A stretch of 64,000 nucleotides of DNA from Cognataquiflexum gelatinilyticum (lineage in GTDB: Bacteria > Bacteroidota > Bacteroidia > Cytophagales > Cyclobacteriaceae): contig NZ_JANAEZ010000007.1 of assembly GCF_024813435.1 (NCBI RefSeq), positions 62,001 to 126,000 of the forward strand. The letters are read 5' to 3'. The first letter of the stretch is position 1. Every line of letters begins with the position of its first letter. Shown here piece after piece: positions 34,913 through 44,506 of the stretch. Position numbers and translations under genes: made by a program. The notes beneath the pieces were generated by a model. It saw only the letters and a list, made by a program, of their open reading frames with translations. It made no database searches and was not told the origin of the DNA.

Positions 34913-35611
34913 ATGTATTCTAAGATTTTTGAAGATTTTTTGGCTTTGGTTTTTCCAAAAACCTGCTGTTTATGTAAAAGAAGTCTTTTTGACTTTGAAG
35001 ATCAGTTGTGTAAAATATGTATTGCCGCCCTTCCGGTCACCAATTACCACCTTAGACCTCAAAACAATGAATTGGTCACCAAAATAATGGGACTTACCAA
35101 ACCAAATTTGGCGATGTCCTTTTTGAGATTCTCGAAAAAAGGAGCAAGCCAAATTCTTCTCCACCAACTCAAATACAAAAACAAGCCAGAAATCGGAGTC
35201 GAATTAGGAAGATTATATGGGAATATTCTTTACCAAAATGGTTTTTCAAATAATTGGGATCAAATAACGCCAGTTCCCTTACATCCTTTGAAACAGAAAA
35301 TAAGGGGCTATAACCAAAGTGAGCAATTTGCAATAGGACTCTCAGAGGCTTTGGATATTCCCGTTGTCCTGTCTCTGATAAGGAAACAGTTCACGGAAAC
35401 GCAAACCAAAAAATCAAGATTGCAACGGATAGAAAATGTGGCCGAGGTCTTTGATGTTGATTTGATGAAAGATGTAAATGGAAAAAGGCTACTGCTCGTG
35501 GATGACGTTATGACCACAGGAGCAACGTTGATCACTTGCGCCAATGTCCTTTTAGAAAAAGGTTGTCAATTGGTAGACTTAGCCGTCATCGCAGCAGGAA
35601 AGAATCAATAG
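34913..35611 (+). CDS. comF: ComF family phosphoribosyltransferase-like protein
   Basis: 232 residues from the ATG at 34913; a TTG two codons earlier is possible. An N-terminal zinc finger (CCLCKRSLF... CKIC) precedes a phosphoribosyltransferase fold with the PRPP-binding motif RLLLVDDVMTTGATL. ComF relatives take part in natural transformation DNA uptake. It is alone on the + strand here, divergent from the CMD gene. Confidence 0.86.
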   Translation: MYSKIFEDFLALVFPKTCCLCKRSLFDFEDQLCKICIAALPVTNYHLRPQNNELVTKIMGLTKPNLAMSFLRFSKKGASQILLHQLKYKNKPEIGVELGRLYGNILYQNGFSNNWDQITPVPLHPLKQKIRGYNQSEQFAIGLSEALDIPVVLSLIRKQFTETQTKKSRLQRIENVAEVFDVDLMKDVNGKRLLLVDDVMTTGATLITCANVLLEKGCQLVDLAVIAAGKNQ

Positions 35612-35791
35612 ATTGCGATTAATTAAATTTTTCACAACAGAAAATAAGTGCCTCCTGATTGAACCAACGCTGTTTTTTGAAAAAGGCTTATATTAAAATA
35701 TGAAAGCATGAAATATTTAAAGACTCAAATCAAGGTGAGATTTTGACCGAGTACCAAAGGAAAATGCCTTCAAAGATCCGAAAACTCAAAT

Positions 35792-36592
35792 TTACCAGCT
35801 TCCTCCTGCACCGCCGCCCCCGAATGAACCACCTCCAAAACCACCGAAGCCGCCGCCTCCGCCACCAAATCCACCACGGCCGGATGAAAAGTCTCCAAAC
35901 TTGCCTTTCCCACTTCCTTTGAGCATGTTGGCGAGCATAATTGTGGTAAACAAGTCAATTCCCCCACCTTTGCCTCCCATGTGGTTGTCATTGTCTTTCC
36001 TGTTTTTGATCATTGGAAGGATAACAAAAATAAAGATGAAGATCAAAAAGAATATTATGGCTCCGCCATGTTCTCCTGTTGAAGTAACTTTTTCAGCTTC
36101 ATATTCCCCTGAAGCCAACTTGAAAATCATTTCAGTTGCCTTATCCAGACCATCATAATAGGCCTGCATTTTAAAATTTGGAACAATTAATTGGTCGACA
36201 ATCCTTTTTGCCAACACATCAGGCAATACACCCTCCATCCCATATCCTGTAGCAATGAATACTTTCCTGTCATCCATCGCTGCCAAAATCAACACGCCAT
36301 TGTCAAGCTTTGATTGGCCTATTCCCCACTTTTCACCCAATTGAAACGCATAGTCGCTGATATCATATTGGCCTACAGAGCGAATCATGACAATAGTCAC
36401 CTGGGTAGAGGTACTGTCATTGTAGGCCACAAGCTTGGTTTCCAAACTTCTAACCTCACTTGAAGAAAGGGTATTTGTGAAATCATTGACGAGCTTCGGC
36501 GGATTTGGAACTTCAGGAAAATCCCCCTGAGCTGACAGACCACCGACAAACAATAGGAAAATGATTATTGAAAGGAAATATCTATAATTCAT
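35792..36592 (-). CDS. TPM domain membrane protein, glycine-rich C-terminus
   Basis: 266 residues from the ATG at 36592, chosen for its signal-peptide-like start MNYRYFLSIIIFLLFVGGLSAQ. The TPM (TLP18.3/Psb32/MOLO-1) domain follows (VPNPPKLVNDFTNTLSSSEVRSLETKLVAYND), with IVMIRSVGQYDISDYAFQLGEKWGIGQ. A membrane segment (AIIFFLIFIFIFVILPMI, about 190-207) is followed by a Gly/Phe-rich tail ending GGGAGGSW. It stands 7 bases from the second TPM gene, as in other LemA-TPM sets. Function is uncertain. Confidence 0.88.
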   Translation of the reverse strand: MNYRYFLSIIIFLLFVGGLSAQGDFPEVPNPPKLVNDFTNTLSSSEVRSLETKLVAYNDSTSTQVTIVMIRSVGQYDISDYAFQLGEKWGIGQSKLDNGVLILAAMDDRKVFIATGYGMEGVLPDVLAKRIVDQLIVPNFKMQAYYDGLDKATEMIFKLASGEYEAEKVTSTGEHGGAIIFFLIFIFIFVILPMIKNRKDNDNHMGGKGGGIDLFTTIMLANMLKGSGKGKFGDFSSGRGGFGGGGGGFGGFGGGSFGGGGAGGSW

Positions 36593-36599
36593 GATTTTT

Positions 36600-37034
36600 T
36601 TATCCAAAGGAGATTTCATCAGGTAATTCGTTGACATCACCTTTTTGATCATAAGGGAAATGTGTTTTGAGCTGCTGACCGCATGCTTCAATCGCATTTG
36701 ACAGGCCTTCTGTAAAAGCGTGTTGTTTAAAAGATTTTGCCATCTCCTCTTTGATTTTTTCCCAGAAATTTTCCGGAACGACCTTATTGATACCCGAATC
36801 TCCTAAGATGGCAAATTTGTGGTCTGCTACAGCCAAATAGAAAAGCACAGCGTTTCTTTCTTTTGTTTTATGCATTTTGAGGGTTTCAAAAACCTCTGCG
36901 GCCCGGTCCAAAACGTCCGAACCGCAATGGTTTTCTATATGAACCTGAATTTCTCCTGAAGTAGCCATTTCAGCTGCTGCAATCGCCGAAACAATCCTGT
37001 TTTTGTCTTCTTGAGAAAATAGATTTTCTGCCAT
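36600..37034 (-). CDS. Second TPM domain protein
   Basis: 144 residues from the ATG at 37034. The TPM domain covers most of it (IVSAIAAAEMATSGEIQVHIENHCG and VLFYLAVADHKFAILGDSGINKVVPENFWE). Without a signal peptide or membrane helix it is probably cytoplasmic. It is four bases from lemA upstream and seven bases from the membrane TPM gene downstream. Confidence 0.85.
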   Translation of the reverse strand: MAENLFSQEDKNRIVSAIAAAEMATSGEIQVHIENHCGSDVLDRAAEVFETLKMHKTKERNAVLFYLAVADHKFAILGDSGINKVVPENFWEKIKEEMAKSFKQHAFTEGLSNAIEACGQQLKTHFPYDQKGDVNELPDEISFG

Positions 37035-37038
37035 ATCC

Positions 37039-37629
37039 TTAAAATTGAACTGTCGGCGCGTTTTCTGCACCTGCAGCTGCTTCAAAATATCCCTTGGTTT
37101 CAAATCCATACCAACCTGCAAATAGGTTGTTCGGGAATTTTCTCAGATCCGAATTATAGGCCTGCACAGATTGATTGAAATTCCTTCTAGCAACTGCAAT
37201 CCTGTTTTCTGTCCCTTCAAGCTGCGCTTGTAAGTCAAGAAAATTCTGATTGGCTTTTAGATCCGGATATTTTTCTACCGTCACCAAAAGTCTGCTCAAT
37301 GCACCGCTCAACTGATCTTGTGCCTGCTGAAATTGGGCTATTTTATCAGGACTGAGGTCATTTGCATCAATATTGATCGAAGTGGCTTTTGCACGGGCTT
37401 CAATGACACCGGTCAAGGTTTCCTGTTCAAAATCAGCATATCCCTTAACGGTATTGACAAGATTGGGAATAAGATCTGCCCTTCTCTGGTATTGTGTTTG
37501 GACCTCCGCCCATTGGCCATTGATGGTTTCCTCATTTTGGACAAACATATTGTAAACTCCCACTGCTTTGGTGTACATAAATATGCCCACTACGGCAATG
37601 ATCAAAATAGGAATGAGTGCTTTTTTCAT
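37039..37629 (-). CDS. lemA: LemA family protein
   Basis: 196 residues: an N-terminal membrane helix (LIPILIIAVVGIFMYTKAV) and the LemA coiled coil, with the signature NEETINGQWAEVQTQYQRRADLIPNLVNTVKGYADFEQETL and ARRNFNQSVQAYNSDLRKFPNNLFA. LemA proteins are envelope-linked and of unclear role. It heads the LemA-TPM-TPM operon. Confidence 0.92.
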   Translation of the reverse strand: MKKALIPILIIAVVGIFMYTKAVGVYNMFVQNEETINGQWAEVQTQYQRRADLIPNLVNTVKGYADFEQETLTGVIEARAKATSINIDANDLSPDKIAQFQQAQDQLSGALSRLLVTVEKYPDLKANQNFLDLQAQLEGTENRIAVARRNFNQSVQAYNSDLRKFPNNLFAGWYGFETKGYFEAAAGAENAPTVQF

Positions 37630-37703
37630 TTTTTGATTTGTTTTAGATGCTCAAAATTAAAATATTGAAGTGAATATCTTTTGTGTTTGATTTTTATACG
37701 CAA

Positions 37704-40700
37704 TTATTTTTCTTCTGGATAATTGGCCTTCATATTTCTAAGATAGATGTAGAAGGTAGTTCCTACACCAACAGTACTTTCAACCCTAAGGTTGCCATCA
37801 TGTGCCCGGATTTGTTCACGGATCAGGTATAAACCCAATCCTTTGCCATCCACATGGGAATGAAATCTTTGGTAGAGTCCAAATAGACGATCCTTATACC
37901 TATCAAGGTCAATTCCAATTCCATTGTCTCTGAATTCAATCACCGTGTAACCTTCCTCGTGATAGGATTTAATCTGAATGACAGGGTTCCTGTCCTGATG
38001 TTTGTATTTAATGGAATTCGTAGTCAGGTTGATGATAAAATTTTCCAGGTGTGAATAAATATAATTGATATAAGGTGCTGTGCTATAATCACTCACAATA
38101 ACAGCACCCGATTCCTTAAACTGCTTGGACAGACTCCTTTCTATGTTTTTGAGAAGTTTTCTGAAACTTACCCGTTCAATTTTTGGTAGTTTATTCTTTT
38201 TGATTGATACTACTTCTATCAGATCTTCGAGTGTACCGTTCAAAATTTGGGTGGATATTTTCAGATTTTCTATGATTTCCACATTTTCTAAGTCAGCAGG
38301 ATTGTGGCTGTTGTACAGGTCTAGAAGTGAGGTAATATTAACAATAGGCGCGCGGAGATTATGGGAAATGATATAGGCGAATCTCTGAAGCTCTTCATTT
38401 TGGGATTTTAGATCTTTTATAAGCCTTTCTCGTTCTGATTCTGCTATTTTGGATTCTGTAATATTTTGCGTTACCAAAAGTATCCTGTCCACTTTATTAG
38501 AACTGTTGGTTAGTGGAACGCCGTTTTTGAGATAGTATTGGTTATTGACCATGACTTCAAAAATTACGGCTTCACCCGCAAGGACTTTTTCCAAAAACTC
38601 TTTTACTTTTTCAGAAGTCGCATCATCATATATAGAAAGATGGGGAGTTCCAATCAGTTTTTTTTGATCAATCTGCAAGGATTGGTATCCTTTTCCATCA
38701 GTAAATACATAATTGAAATCTTTGTCCAAAATCTCAATCGTCCCATTTGGAAAGTTTTCTGCAATACTCCTAAAAAGCAACTCTGAGGAAATCAACTTTT
38801 TTTCAAAATGGAGGCGGTTCAGTTCTGCTCCCACCCTATCCGACAATACGGAGAGTAATCCCGATAGACCAAAACTATAAGGATGGTCTTTTTGATCCAT
38901 CAAAACCAAAATACCGAGACGGTTTTTTTCGATATCAATAATCGGAACACCCATGTAGGTGGAAATTCCCATTTTAACTAATCCTTTGTCCTTTGGATAT
39001 TTGGAAGCTGCACCGGAAGGGATGATAAATGGACTATTGGAATTTAAACAATCATAACACGGTGCGTCTTTTAGGGAATATTTGAAATTCTTTTCTTTTT
39101 GTCCGTTTTTGAAATATGATAGAGAGTAAGCAAATTGATTTTTTTCATCCACTTCTGCGATAAAGCAAGTACTCATAAACAACTTCTCTGAAAGGAAGGA
39201 AGTCAACACGTCAAAAAACTCCTGACCGGAGTACCGTGATGTTCGCTCTGTCAGTTCTGATAAAATGTTCGAAACATATTGTTGTTCGCTGATGTCCTCC
39301 AAAATAGCCTGAAATACCTTTCCATCTTCTACCGACTTGGCATTGACCCGCACATGAAACATCTTTTTGTTGAAGTGGCTCGTGTAGGGCCCTTCATAAA
39401 AGCCTCTTCCTTTTTCAATGCTGTCTCTATATGCTTTTTCAATAGGATGCCCTTTGGTCAGTTCAAACATGTTTTTTCCGATCATTTCTGTGGAATCAGA
39501 CACATTGACCTTGTCCATAAACTGTTTGTTCACATCAAGGATGATACCTTGACTGTTATATTGGAATATGGGAAGAGGGTTTTCATCAAACAAGACTTTA
39601 TACCTATTGAGAAGTAAAAAGGACTCTGTTTCTTTTTGTTTGGTATAGGTAATGTCAATAAAAAATCCTGCCCAAATAGATTCTCTAGGAAATTGCTTTA
39701 GTCTGTTGGATGCACCAAATACCCATTTGGCTTTTCCCGAAGGGGTAAAAATCCTAAAAGTACTTTCAAACTTGAGGTCCTTTTGAAAGGCTGTTTTATC
39801 TGCCTCAATTACATGATCGATGTCCTCAGGATGAACAAGTCGACGGATACTTGCCTCATCTTCCATAATCATGGATGGGTCAAGTTCCCACAGGTTTTTG
39901 CTTCCTTCACTGACAAAAATGAATTTTCTCGAACCATCAGGAAAAGCCTTGAGCATGTATACCATCCCCGGAACGACTCCTGTAAGTTGGTCAAGGATGG
40001 TTTTATGCTCCAAAATGTCCTTTTCAATCTCTTTGAGTGCGGTGATATCAGTAATTATCCCTAAAGAAATCCCCGAATTATTGGGGTCATCCAATAGTTT
40101 ATTTACCTCATCTTGCACATAGACATAGCTGCCATCTGCATGACTGACCCTGTATATCATTTTCGAGCCATGGTCAAAACCCATATTAAAGTAATGACGG
40201 TCAAGGGGATGGACAAGATTGATCCAATCTTTGGAGGTAAAGTTTTCAAAAAATTCTGCTGAATAGCCCAAAATACCGTCCAAGTTTCCTGAAAAATTGA
40301 TCAGGTCGTTTTTAAAGTCATACTCATAATAAACAGGAGCCTGCTTTGGACCGATTTGTAAAGCCTCCGTGCTTGATGCATTTTTGTCTACCAAAGGACT
40401 AGGACCGTAAACAAGCTGCAAAAGCAAATGATTTTCAGTCAATATTTTTTTGGTTAGGAATATATGGCCGGGAAAAATGGGGAGGATTTTGGTGTTTTTA
40501 TTTTCCAGGAAGCCATTGAAATCCGCTTCCGGAATGAAATCAAATTTTGAAAAGAAGGAGGCCTTCCATGCTGAGACACGGTCGAGATCATGACCTGATT
40601 GGATTCCTGTAAAAATACGATCTTCTGATTTGTCCATTAACCAGGAGAATTTGACATTTGAGTCAAATGGCAATTGGGAAATAAGGACGTTTACAAGATA

Positions 40701-41003
40701 GGAATTGTCTTCTTGAGAAATCACATAACCTTCCACTTGGACAAACCTGAAATACTTTTCCTTCCAAGTCAATGGACAGGTGATTTTGTCACCGTTTCCC
40801 AAGATCTGAAACAGGTATTCAAAAAAAGGTTTAGGTAATGTAGGAAAGGATTTTTCAAAATAATCCTCTTGGTAAAACTTTTCGCCTTCAGTCAGAATAT
40901 TCCTAATTTCAGAGGATATATAAAGCAGCTCAAACCTGCCGTTGTCATACTTTTTTAAAGTAAGCAGAATATTTTGAAAAGAAACTTTAGCGCCTTCTGA
41001 CAT
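37704..41003 (-). CDS. PAS/GAF sensor histidine kinase
   Basis: 1099-residue cytoplasmic sensor kinase without clear membrane segments. N-terminal PAS-like regions are followed by a PAS/PAC unit (about 225-335, VHPLDRHYFNMGF and GIITDITALKE), further PAS units (GVVPGMVYMLKAFPDGSRKF and NPLPIFQYNSQGIILDVNKQF), a GAF domain (about 590-745) and a final PAS. The kinase core begins at about residue 875 with FAYIISHNLRAP (phospho-accepting His) and has N box NLTTNSIKYKHQDRNP, G1 FRDNGIGID and GKGLGLYL. No response-regulator gene is adjacent, so it is orphaned. It may respond to a small ligand or redox state. Confidence 0.9.
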   Translation of the reverse strand: MSEGAKVSFQNILLTLKKYDNGRFELLYISSEIRNILTEGEKFYQEDYFEKSFPTLPKPFFEYLFQILGNGDKITCPLTWKEKYFRFVQVEGYVISQEDNSYLVNVLISQLPFDSNVKFSWLMDKSEDRIFTGIQSGHDLDRVSAWKASFFSKFDFIPEADFNGFLENKNTKILPIFPGHIFLTKKILTENHLLLQLVYGPSPLVDKNASSTEALQIGPKQAPVYYEYDFKNDLINFSGNLDGILGYSAEFFENFTSKDWINLVHPLDRHYFNMGFDHGSKMIYRVSHADGSYVYVQDEVNKLLDDPNNSGISLGIITDITALKEIEKDILEHKTILDQLTGVVPGMVYMLKAFPDGSRKFIFVSEGSKNLWELDPSMIMEDEASIRRLVHPEDIDHVIEADKTAFQKDLKFESTFRIFTPSGKAKWVFGASNRLKQFPRESIWAGFFIDITYTKQKETESFLLLNRYKVLFDENPLPIFQYNSQGIILDVNKQFMDKVNVSDSTEMIGKNMFELTKGHPIEKAYRDSIEKGRGFYEGPYTSHFNKKMFHVRVNAKSVEDGKVFQAILEDISEQQYVSNILSELTERTSRYSGQEFFDVLTSFLSEKLFMSTCFIAEVDEKNQFAYSLSYFKNGQKEKNFKYSLKDAPCYDCLNSNSPFIIPSGAASKYPKDKGLVKMGISTYMGVPIIDIEKNRLGILVLMDQKDHPYSFGLSGLLSVLSDRVGAELNRLHFEKKLISSELLFRSIAENFPNGTIEILDKDFNYVFTDGKGYQSLQIDQKKLIGTPHLSIYDDATSEKVKEFLEKVLAGEAVIFEVMVNNQYYLKNGVPLTNSSNKVDRILLVTQNITESKIAESERERLIKDLKSQNEELQRFAYIISHNLRAPIVNITSLLDLYNSHNPADLENVEIIENLKISTQILNGTLEDLIEVVSIKKNKLPKIERVSFRKLLKNIERSLSKQFKESGAVIVSDYSTAPYINYIYSHLENFIINLTTNSIKYKHQDRNPVIQIKSYHEEGYTVIEFRDNGIGIDLDRYKDRLFGLYQRFHSHVDGKGLGLYLIREQIRAHDGNLRVESTVGVGTTFYIYLRNMKANYPEEK

Positions 41004-41133
41004 AAAATAATCAAAGAATTCATTGAGTTTGTCTCCTATTTTGACATCCCAACTTTAAAAACATTCATCCAAATATACGATTCTTCGGCTAACAACTTTA
41101 AAAATGAAAAATTTGAAATATCGATAACAAATA

Positions 41134-42384
41134 TTAAATCTGTCTTCTAAGCTTGAATTTAAACTCTTTGATCTCAAAATCCGATGAGTCATCACCCAAA
41201 TATCGCTTCATCGTGATTTTGATCTCTCTGCCTTCTTCGGAGCGAAACAATTTGATCAAATCCGGAAGCTCCCAAAAATCAATCGGTATGTTATTGATGT
41301 CCTGGAACTCATCCCTCATCCGGATTCCCGCTTCATATGCCGGAGATCCCTCCCTAATCTGGGTTACAAAAATCACTTTTTCGTCCGAAGGCATAAGCCT
41401 AGGAGTAATCCCGCTCATATCAAACTCAAAGGGTACAGCAAATGTGTCTCCCCTTTTGATGTACATTTTCTCCCTGTTGTAATCCATTATCACGGTCAAC
41501 CTTCCCAAAATCTCAGAGCCAATGCTTCCCTGCCTTCCGCTCTCTCGGATTACATAGCTGAATTCTGTCTCTTCAGGAAAAGAAGTGATCACATCTTTGA
41601 ATTTGATCCCGTTGATATTCAATAGAAACGTCCGGCCCACGTATCCGAACAGATCCCCACCAAGAGACCTCCCCAAATCACTCGCTATATGGTTTTTTGG
41701 CAGGAAAATCTTGTCACTTGTTTCCCTGTTTAACAGCAGACCGTGATTGGCTCCGATATCGATCAAAAGTTTGGTTTCTATTTCTGAACCTGCCACCTGT
41801 TTTACTTCACCCTTAATATAGGGTTTACTGTTATCTAGCTTGATGTCAACTTTCTTATAGCCAAATGGCTTTCTTTTCATCATTTCACCAGCATAGAAAG
41901 TGATTTTTTGTTTGTCATAGTCAATCTTGACAGGGTTGTATTTGAAAAATTCGTAGCCGATAACCCCAAATACCGGAATCCCGATGACTTGCTCAAGTTC
42001 CATGAAATCCTCATCCAAGACCAACAAGGTTTGGTAGATTCCTTCCAATGGACCCATGTCTATATAATTATTTGGAGATACAGAGGCAGTCAGGATGGTC
42101 TGTCCATCTGCCCCTACCAAATCAAGTTTTCTTGTGTAATTCAGCCCGATATAATTTCCAAAAGTTTTGCTGAACAGAATATTGGTTTTAACTCCTGTAT
42201 CCAAAAGAAAATTCACGGGAGGACCATTGTTGATAGACAGTGGAATCACCACCAGATTATTGGATACTATAATGGGCAGTTCTACTTTTTTGCCTTTTTC
42301 CCTCATATAGAATCCAGGTACCTGAGCAACATTTGCAAAAATGTTGCAGAAAAAAATCAGAATAAGAAGAAATAACCGGCGCAC
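41134..42384 (-). CDS. Retropepsin-like aspartyl protease with PDZ domain
   Basis: 416 residues with a signal peptide (LFLLILIFFCNIFANVAQ). Two retropepsin-like motifs appear: NFLLDTGVKTNILF (about 58-71), with a canonical D-T-G, and TKLLIDIGANHGLLL (about 202-216), where the second is D-I-G. A PDZ-like region follows at about 330-415 (IREGSPAYEAGIRMRDEFQDINN). Such proteins are found in Bacteroidota envelopes. It is transcribed alone. Confidence 0.8.
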   Translation of the reverse strand: MRRLFLLILIFFCNIFANVAQVPGFYMREKGKKVELPIIVSNNLVVIPLSINNGPPVNFLLDTGVKTNILFSKTFGNYIGLNYTRKLDLVGADGQTILTASVSPNNYIDMGPLEGIYQTLLVLDEDFMELEQVIGIPVFGVIGYEFFKYNPVKIDYDKQKITFYAGEMMKRKPFGYKKVDIKLDNSKPYIKGEVKQVAGSEIETKLLIDIGANHGLLLNRETSDKIFLPKNHIASDLGRSLGGDLFGYVGRTFLLNINGIKFKDVITSFPEETEFSYVIRESGRQGSIGSEILGRLTVIMDYNREKMYIKRGDTFAVPFEFDMSGITPRLMPSDEKVIFVTQIREGSPAYEAGIRMRDEFQDINNIPIDFWELPDLIKLFRSEEGREIKITMKRYLGDDSSDFEIKEFKFKLRRQI

Positions 42385-42600
42385 AGTAAATTTGATCGTT
42401 TTTTCGGGTCTATATGTCGTTTAATATAAGCATAAATACATTTCATTCGTCTTTTGTTTATTTCTAAATTTTTGGAGGCCTCTTTCTTTAAATTTTTATC
42501 AGGACTGAAATTAAATAAGGCTTTGTAAAATCAATCAAGCCTTAGTATAATTGATAAAATCTAAAAAATACTCCATCTTTATTTTTTGGTACAATTCAAT

Positions 42601-43071
42601 ATGGCAGAATTATCAGTTGTAGAAAAAGCAAAAAAAATTTTTGAAAACTTCCTGTTAAGGCAGGGAAGCAGAAAAACCCCCGAGAGGTATTCTGTTTTGG
42701 ATGAACTTTATGCATTGCCTCAAGACGAACATATTGACGTTGAAGGTCTCTTTTTATTGATGAGGAACAAAGGCTATACCATCAGTAGGGCCACGATATA
42801 CAATACTTTGGACCTTTTGGTAGAATGCGGACTCGCAGTAAAGCACCAGTTTAAGGATAAAGTCGCACTTTATGAGCAAGCCTTGACTTACAAGCATCAT
42901 GACCATCATGTCTGCAATCAATGCCGCAAAATCAGGGAATTTTCTGACGAAAGGATCAATTCCATCAAAGATGCCATGGGAAAAGAATTTCAGTCAGGTA
43001 TTACCAGTCACTCTTTGGTTTTGTATGGAGACTGCCAGATCCAAAACTGTGATAACCTGTCTTTGGCTTAA
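42601..43071 (+). CDS. Fur family metal-responsive repressor
   Basis: 156 residues from the ATG at 42601; a TTG five codons earlier is less likely. The winged helix is readable in SRKTPERYSVLDELYALPQDEHIDVEGLFLLMRNKGYTISRATIYNTLDLLVECGLA. The metal-binding region is YKHHDHHVCNQCRKIREF with the CxxC. Whether it senses iron, zinc or peroxide cannot be told. It is convergent with the SRPBCC gene (stops overlap by four bases). Confidence 0.9.
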   Translation: MAELSVVEKAKKIFENFLLRQGSRKTPERYSVLDELYALPQDEHIDVEGLFLLMRNKGYTISRATIYNTLDLLVECGLAVKHQFKDKVALYEQALTYKHHDHHVCNQCRKIREFSDERINSIKDAMGKEFQSGITSHSLVLYGDCQIQNCDNLSLA

Positions 43072-43511
43072 GACTTGGTCTTGAAGTATTTTTTGTAAAT
43101 GGGTTTCCTGTATAAAAATTGAAGGTACATCGCCGGGTAAAGAAGTATTCCCAAAAATCCCGGTTTTGCACTAAAAGTGATTTCATCTCTGATGATGGAT
43201 CCTGACCCGTTTTTTATAATCCTGTGTTTATGCTTCCATTCTTTCAAAAAAAACGGCAATTCAGTTCCCTGATCCACAAAATAGAATTCATTCTCATCAG
43301 TACGGTCTTCAGTGATCAGGCTTGTCCATTTTTGTTTGAATACGATGAAATCCAGTTCTAATGTTACCTCATCGCCTTTTTTTGATCCATCAAAGCGCAG
43401 GAGCTTTACAGGAGGGAAAGGTGGACTAAGCTTGGTAAACAGGGATTCATCAAAACCTTCTTTGACTTGAAGGTAGTTTTGTCCGACAGCAGTTTCAATA
43501 TTGATTTTCAT
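43068..43511 (-). CDS. SRPBCC-fold ligand-binding protein
   Basis: 147 residues. Start at 43511 (MKINIETAVGQ). The fold is typical of SRPBCC/polyketide cyclase-like proteins: an initial strand, then helix, LELDFIVFKQKWTSLITEDRTDE and IIRDEITFSAKPGFLGILLYPAMYLQFLYRKP. It probably binds a hydrophobic ligand. Its stop overlaps that of the opposing Fur gene by four bases. The role is unknown. Confidence 0.7.
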   Translation of the reverse strand: MKINIETAVGQNYLQVKEGFDESLFTKLSPPFPPVKLLRFDGSKKGDEVTLELDFIVFKQKWTSLITEDRTDENEFYFVDQGTELPFFLKEWKHKHRIIKNGSGSIIRDEITFSAKPGFLGILLYPAMYLQFLYRKPIYKKYFKTKS

Positions 43512-43567
43512 GCCTAGACCTAAGTCCAAAATGTGTTCATTTGTTTTGTACTGCGCTTAAAAATCCC

Positions 43568-44506
43568 TTAATCCACTTTTTTTAGATACCTGAAAAACTC
43601 GGAATCCGATGAAAGAATGATGGTGGTATTTTCATCAAGGGATTTTTCAAAACTTTCCATAGACCGGATGAATTTATAAAAATCTACGGATTGCCGGCTT
43701 CGGTTATAAGCAGCAGCATAGATTTTGGTAGCTTCGGCATCTGCACGGCCTTTTATTTCCTCTGCTTTTTTGAATGCCTCTGATTGGATTTCCGCAAGGT
43801 CTTTTTCTTTGTTTCCTTCGATTTTTCTAGCCTCTCCTTGTCCTTCAGACCGGAATTGGTCTGCTATCCTGTTCCTTTCACTGATCATCCGGTCGTAAAC
43901 CCTGTCCCTTACTTCATCTACATAATTCATCCTTTTGAACCTGAAGTCCAAAACCCTCACGCCAAGGTCAGCAGTCCTTTCATTTGCTTTTTCCAAAACG
44001 ATTTTTTCTATTTTGGCACGGCCTACATTGATGTCTTCCAGGATTTCTATCTGTTCCATAAACTCCTCCGTGATTTCGGGATCCCTGTTGGAAGACCTCA
44101 CCAAATCCAATAAGTCATGACTTGCCACGGCATTTCGGGTTTCACCATCCAAAATATCGTCCAGCCTAGACTGTGCAGACCGTTCGTCTCTCAGCCTGAT
44201 AAAAAACTGAAGGGGATTGGTGATTTCCCAACGGGCATAAGTATCGACAAAAATAAATTTTTTGTCTTTGGTAGGAACCTGATTACGCGCTCCGTCCCAT
44301 TCCAGGTACCTTTTGTCAAAATACTGTACTTTGTGGAAGTAGGGGATTTTAAAATTCAGGCCCGCTTCTGTCCGTGGTTCACCCACAGGCTTACCAAAAA
44401 GTGTGACGATGGCTTGCTTGGTTTCATCCAAAATGAAAATGCTACTATATAAGGTATAAATAAGGATAGCCAAAAATACCAAGGTGAGGGTTTGTCTGTT
44501 TCTCAT
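43568..44506 (-). CDS. hflC: Protease modulator HflC
   Basis: 312-residue SPFH/band-7 protein with an N-terminal membrane helix (TLTLVFLAILIYTLYSSIFIL). HflC and HflK form the periplasm-facing complex that modulates the membrane protease FtsH. The band-7 region contains ETKQAIVTLFGKP, IRLRDERSAQSRLDDILD and AEEIKGRADAEATKIYAAAYNRS. It overlaps hflK by four bases, as the pair usually does. Confidence 0.94.
   Translation of the reverse strand: MRNRQTLTLVFLAILIYTLYSSIFILDETKQAIVTLFGKPVGEPRTEAGLNFKIPYFHKVQYFDKRYLEWDGARNQVPTKDKKFIFVDTYARWEITNPLQFFIRLRDERSAQSRLDDILDGETRNAVASHDLLDLVRSSNRDPEITEEFMEQIEILEDINVGRAKIEKIVLEKANERTADLGVRVLDFRFKRMNYVDEVRDRVYDRMISERNRIADQFRSEGQGEARKIEGNKEKDLAEIQSEAFKKAEEIKGRADAEATKIYAAAYNRSRQSVDFYKFIRSMESFEKSLDENTTIILSSDSEFFRYLKKVD

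Noticed and set aside
35901..36158. Frame opposite the Gly-rich TPM protein tail
   Set aside because: Low-complexity codon reading on the reverse of a glycine-rich coding region. No start or family support.
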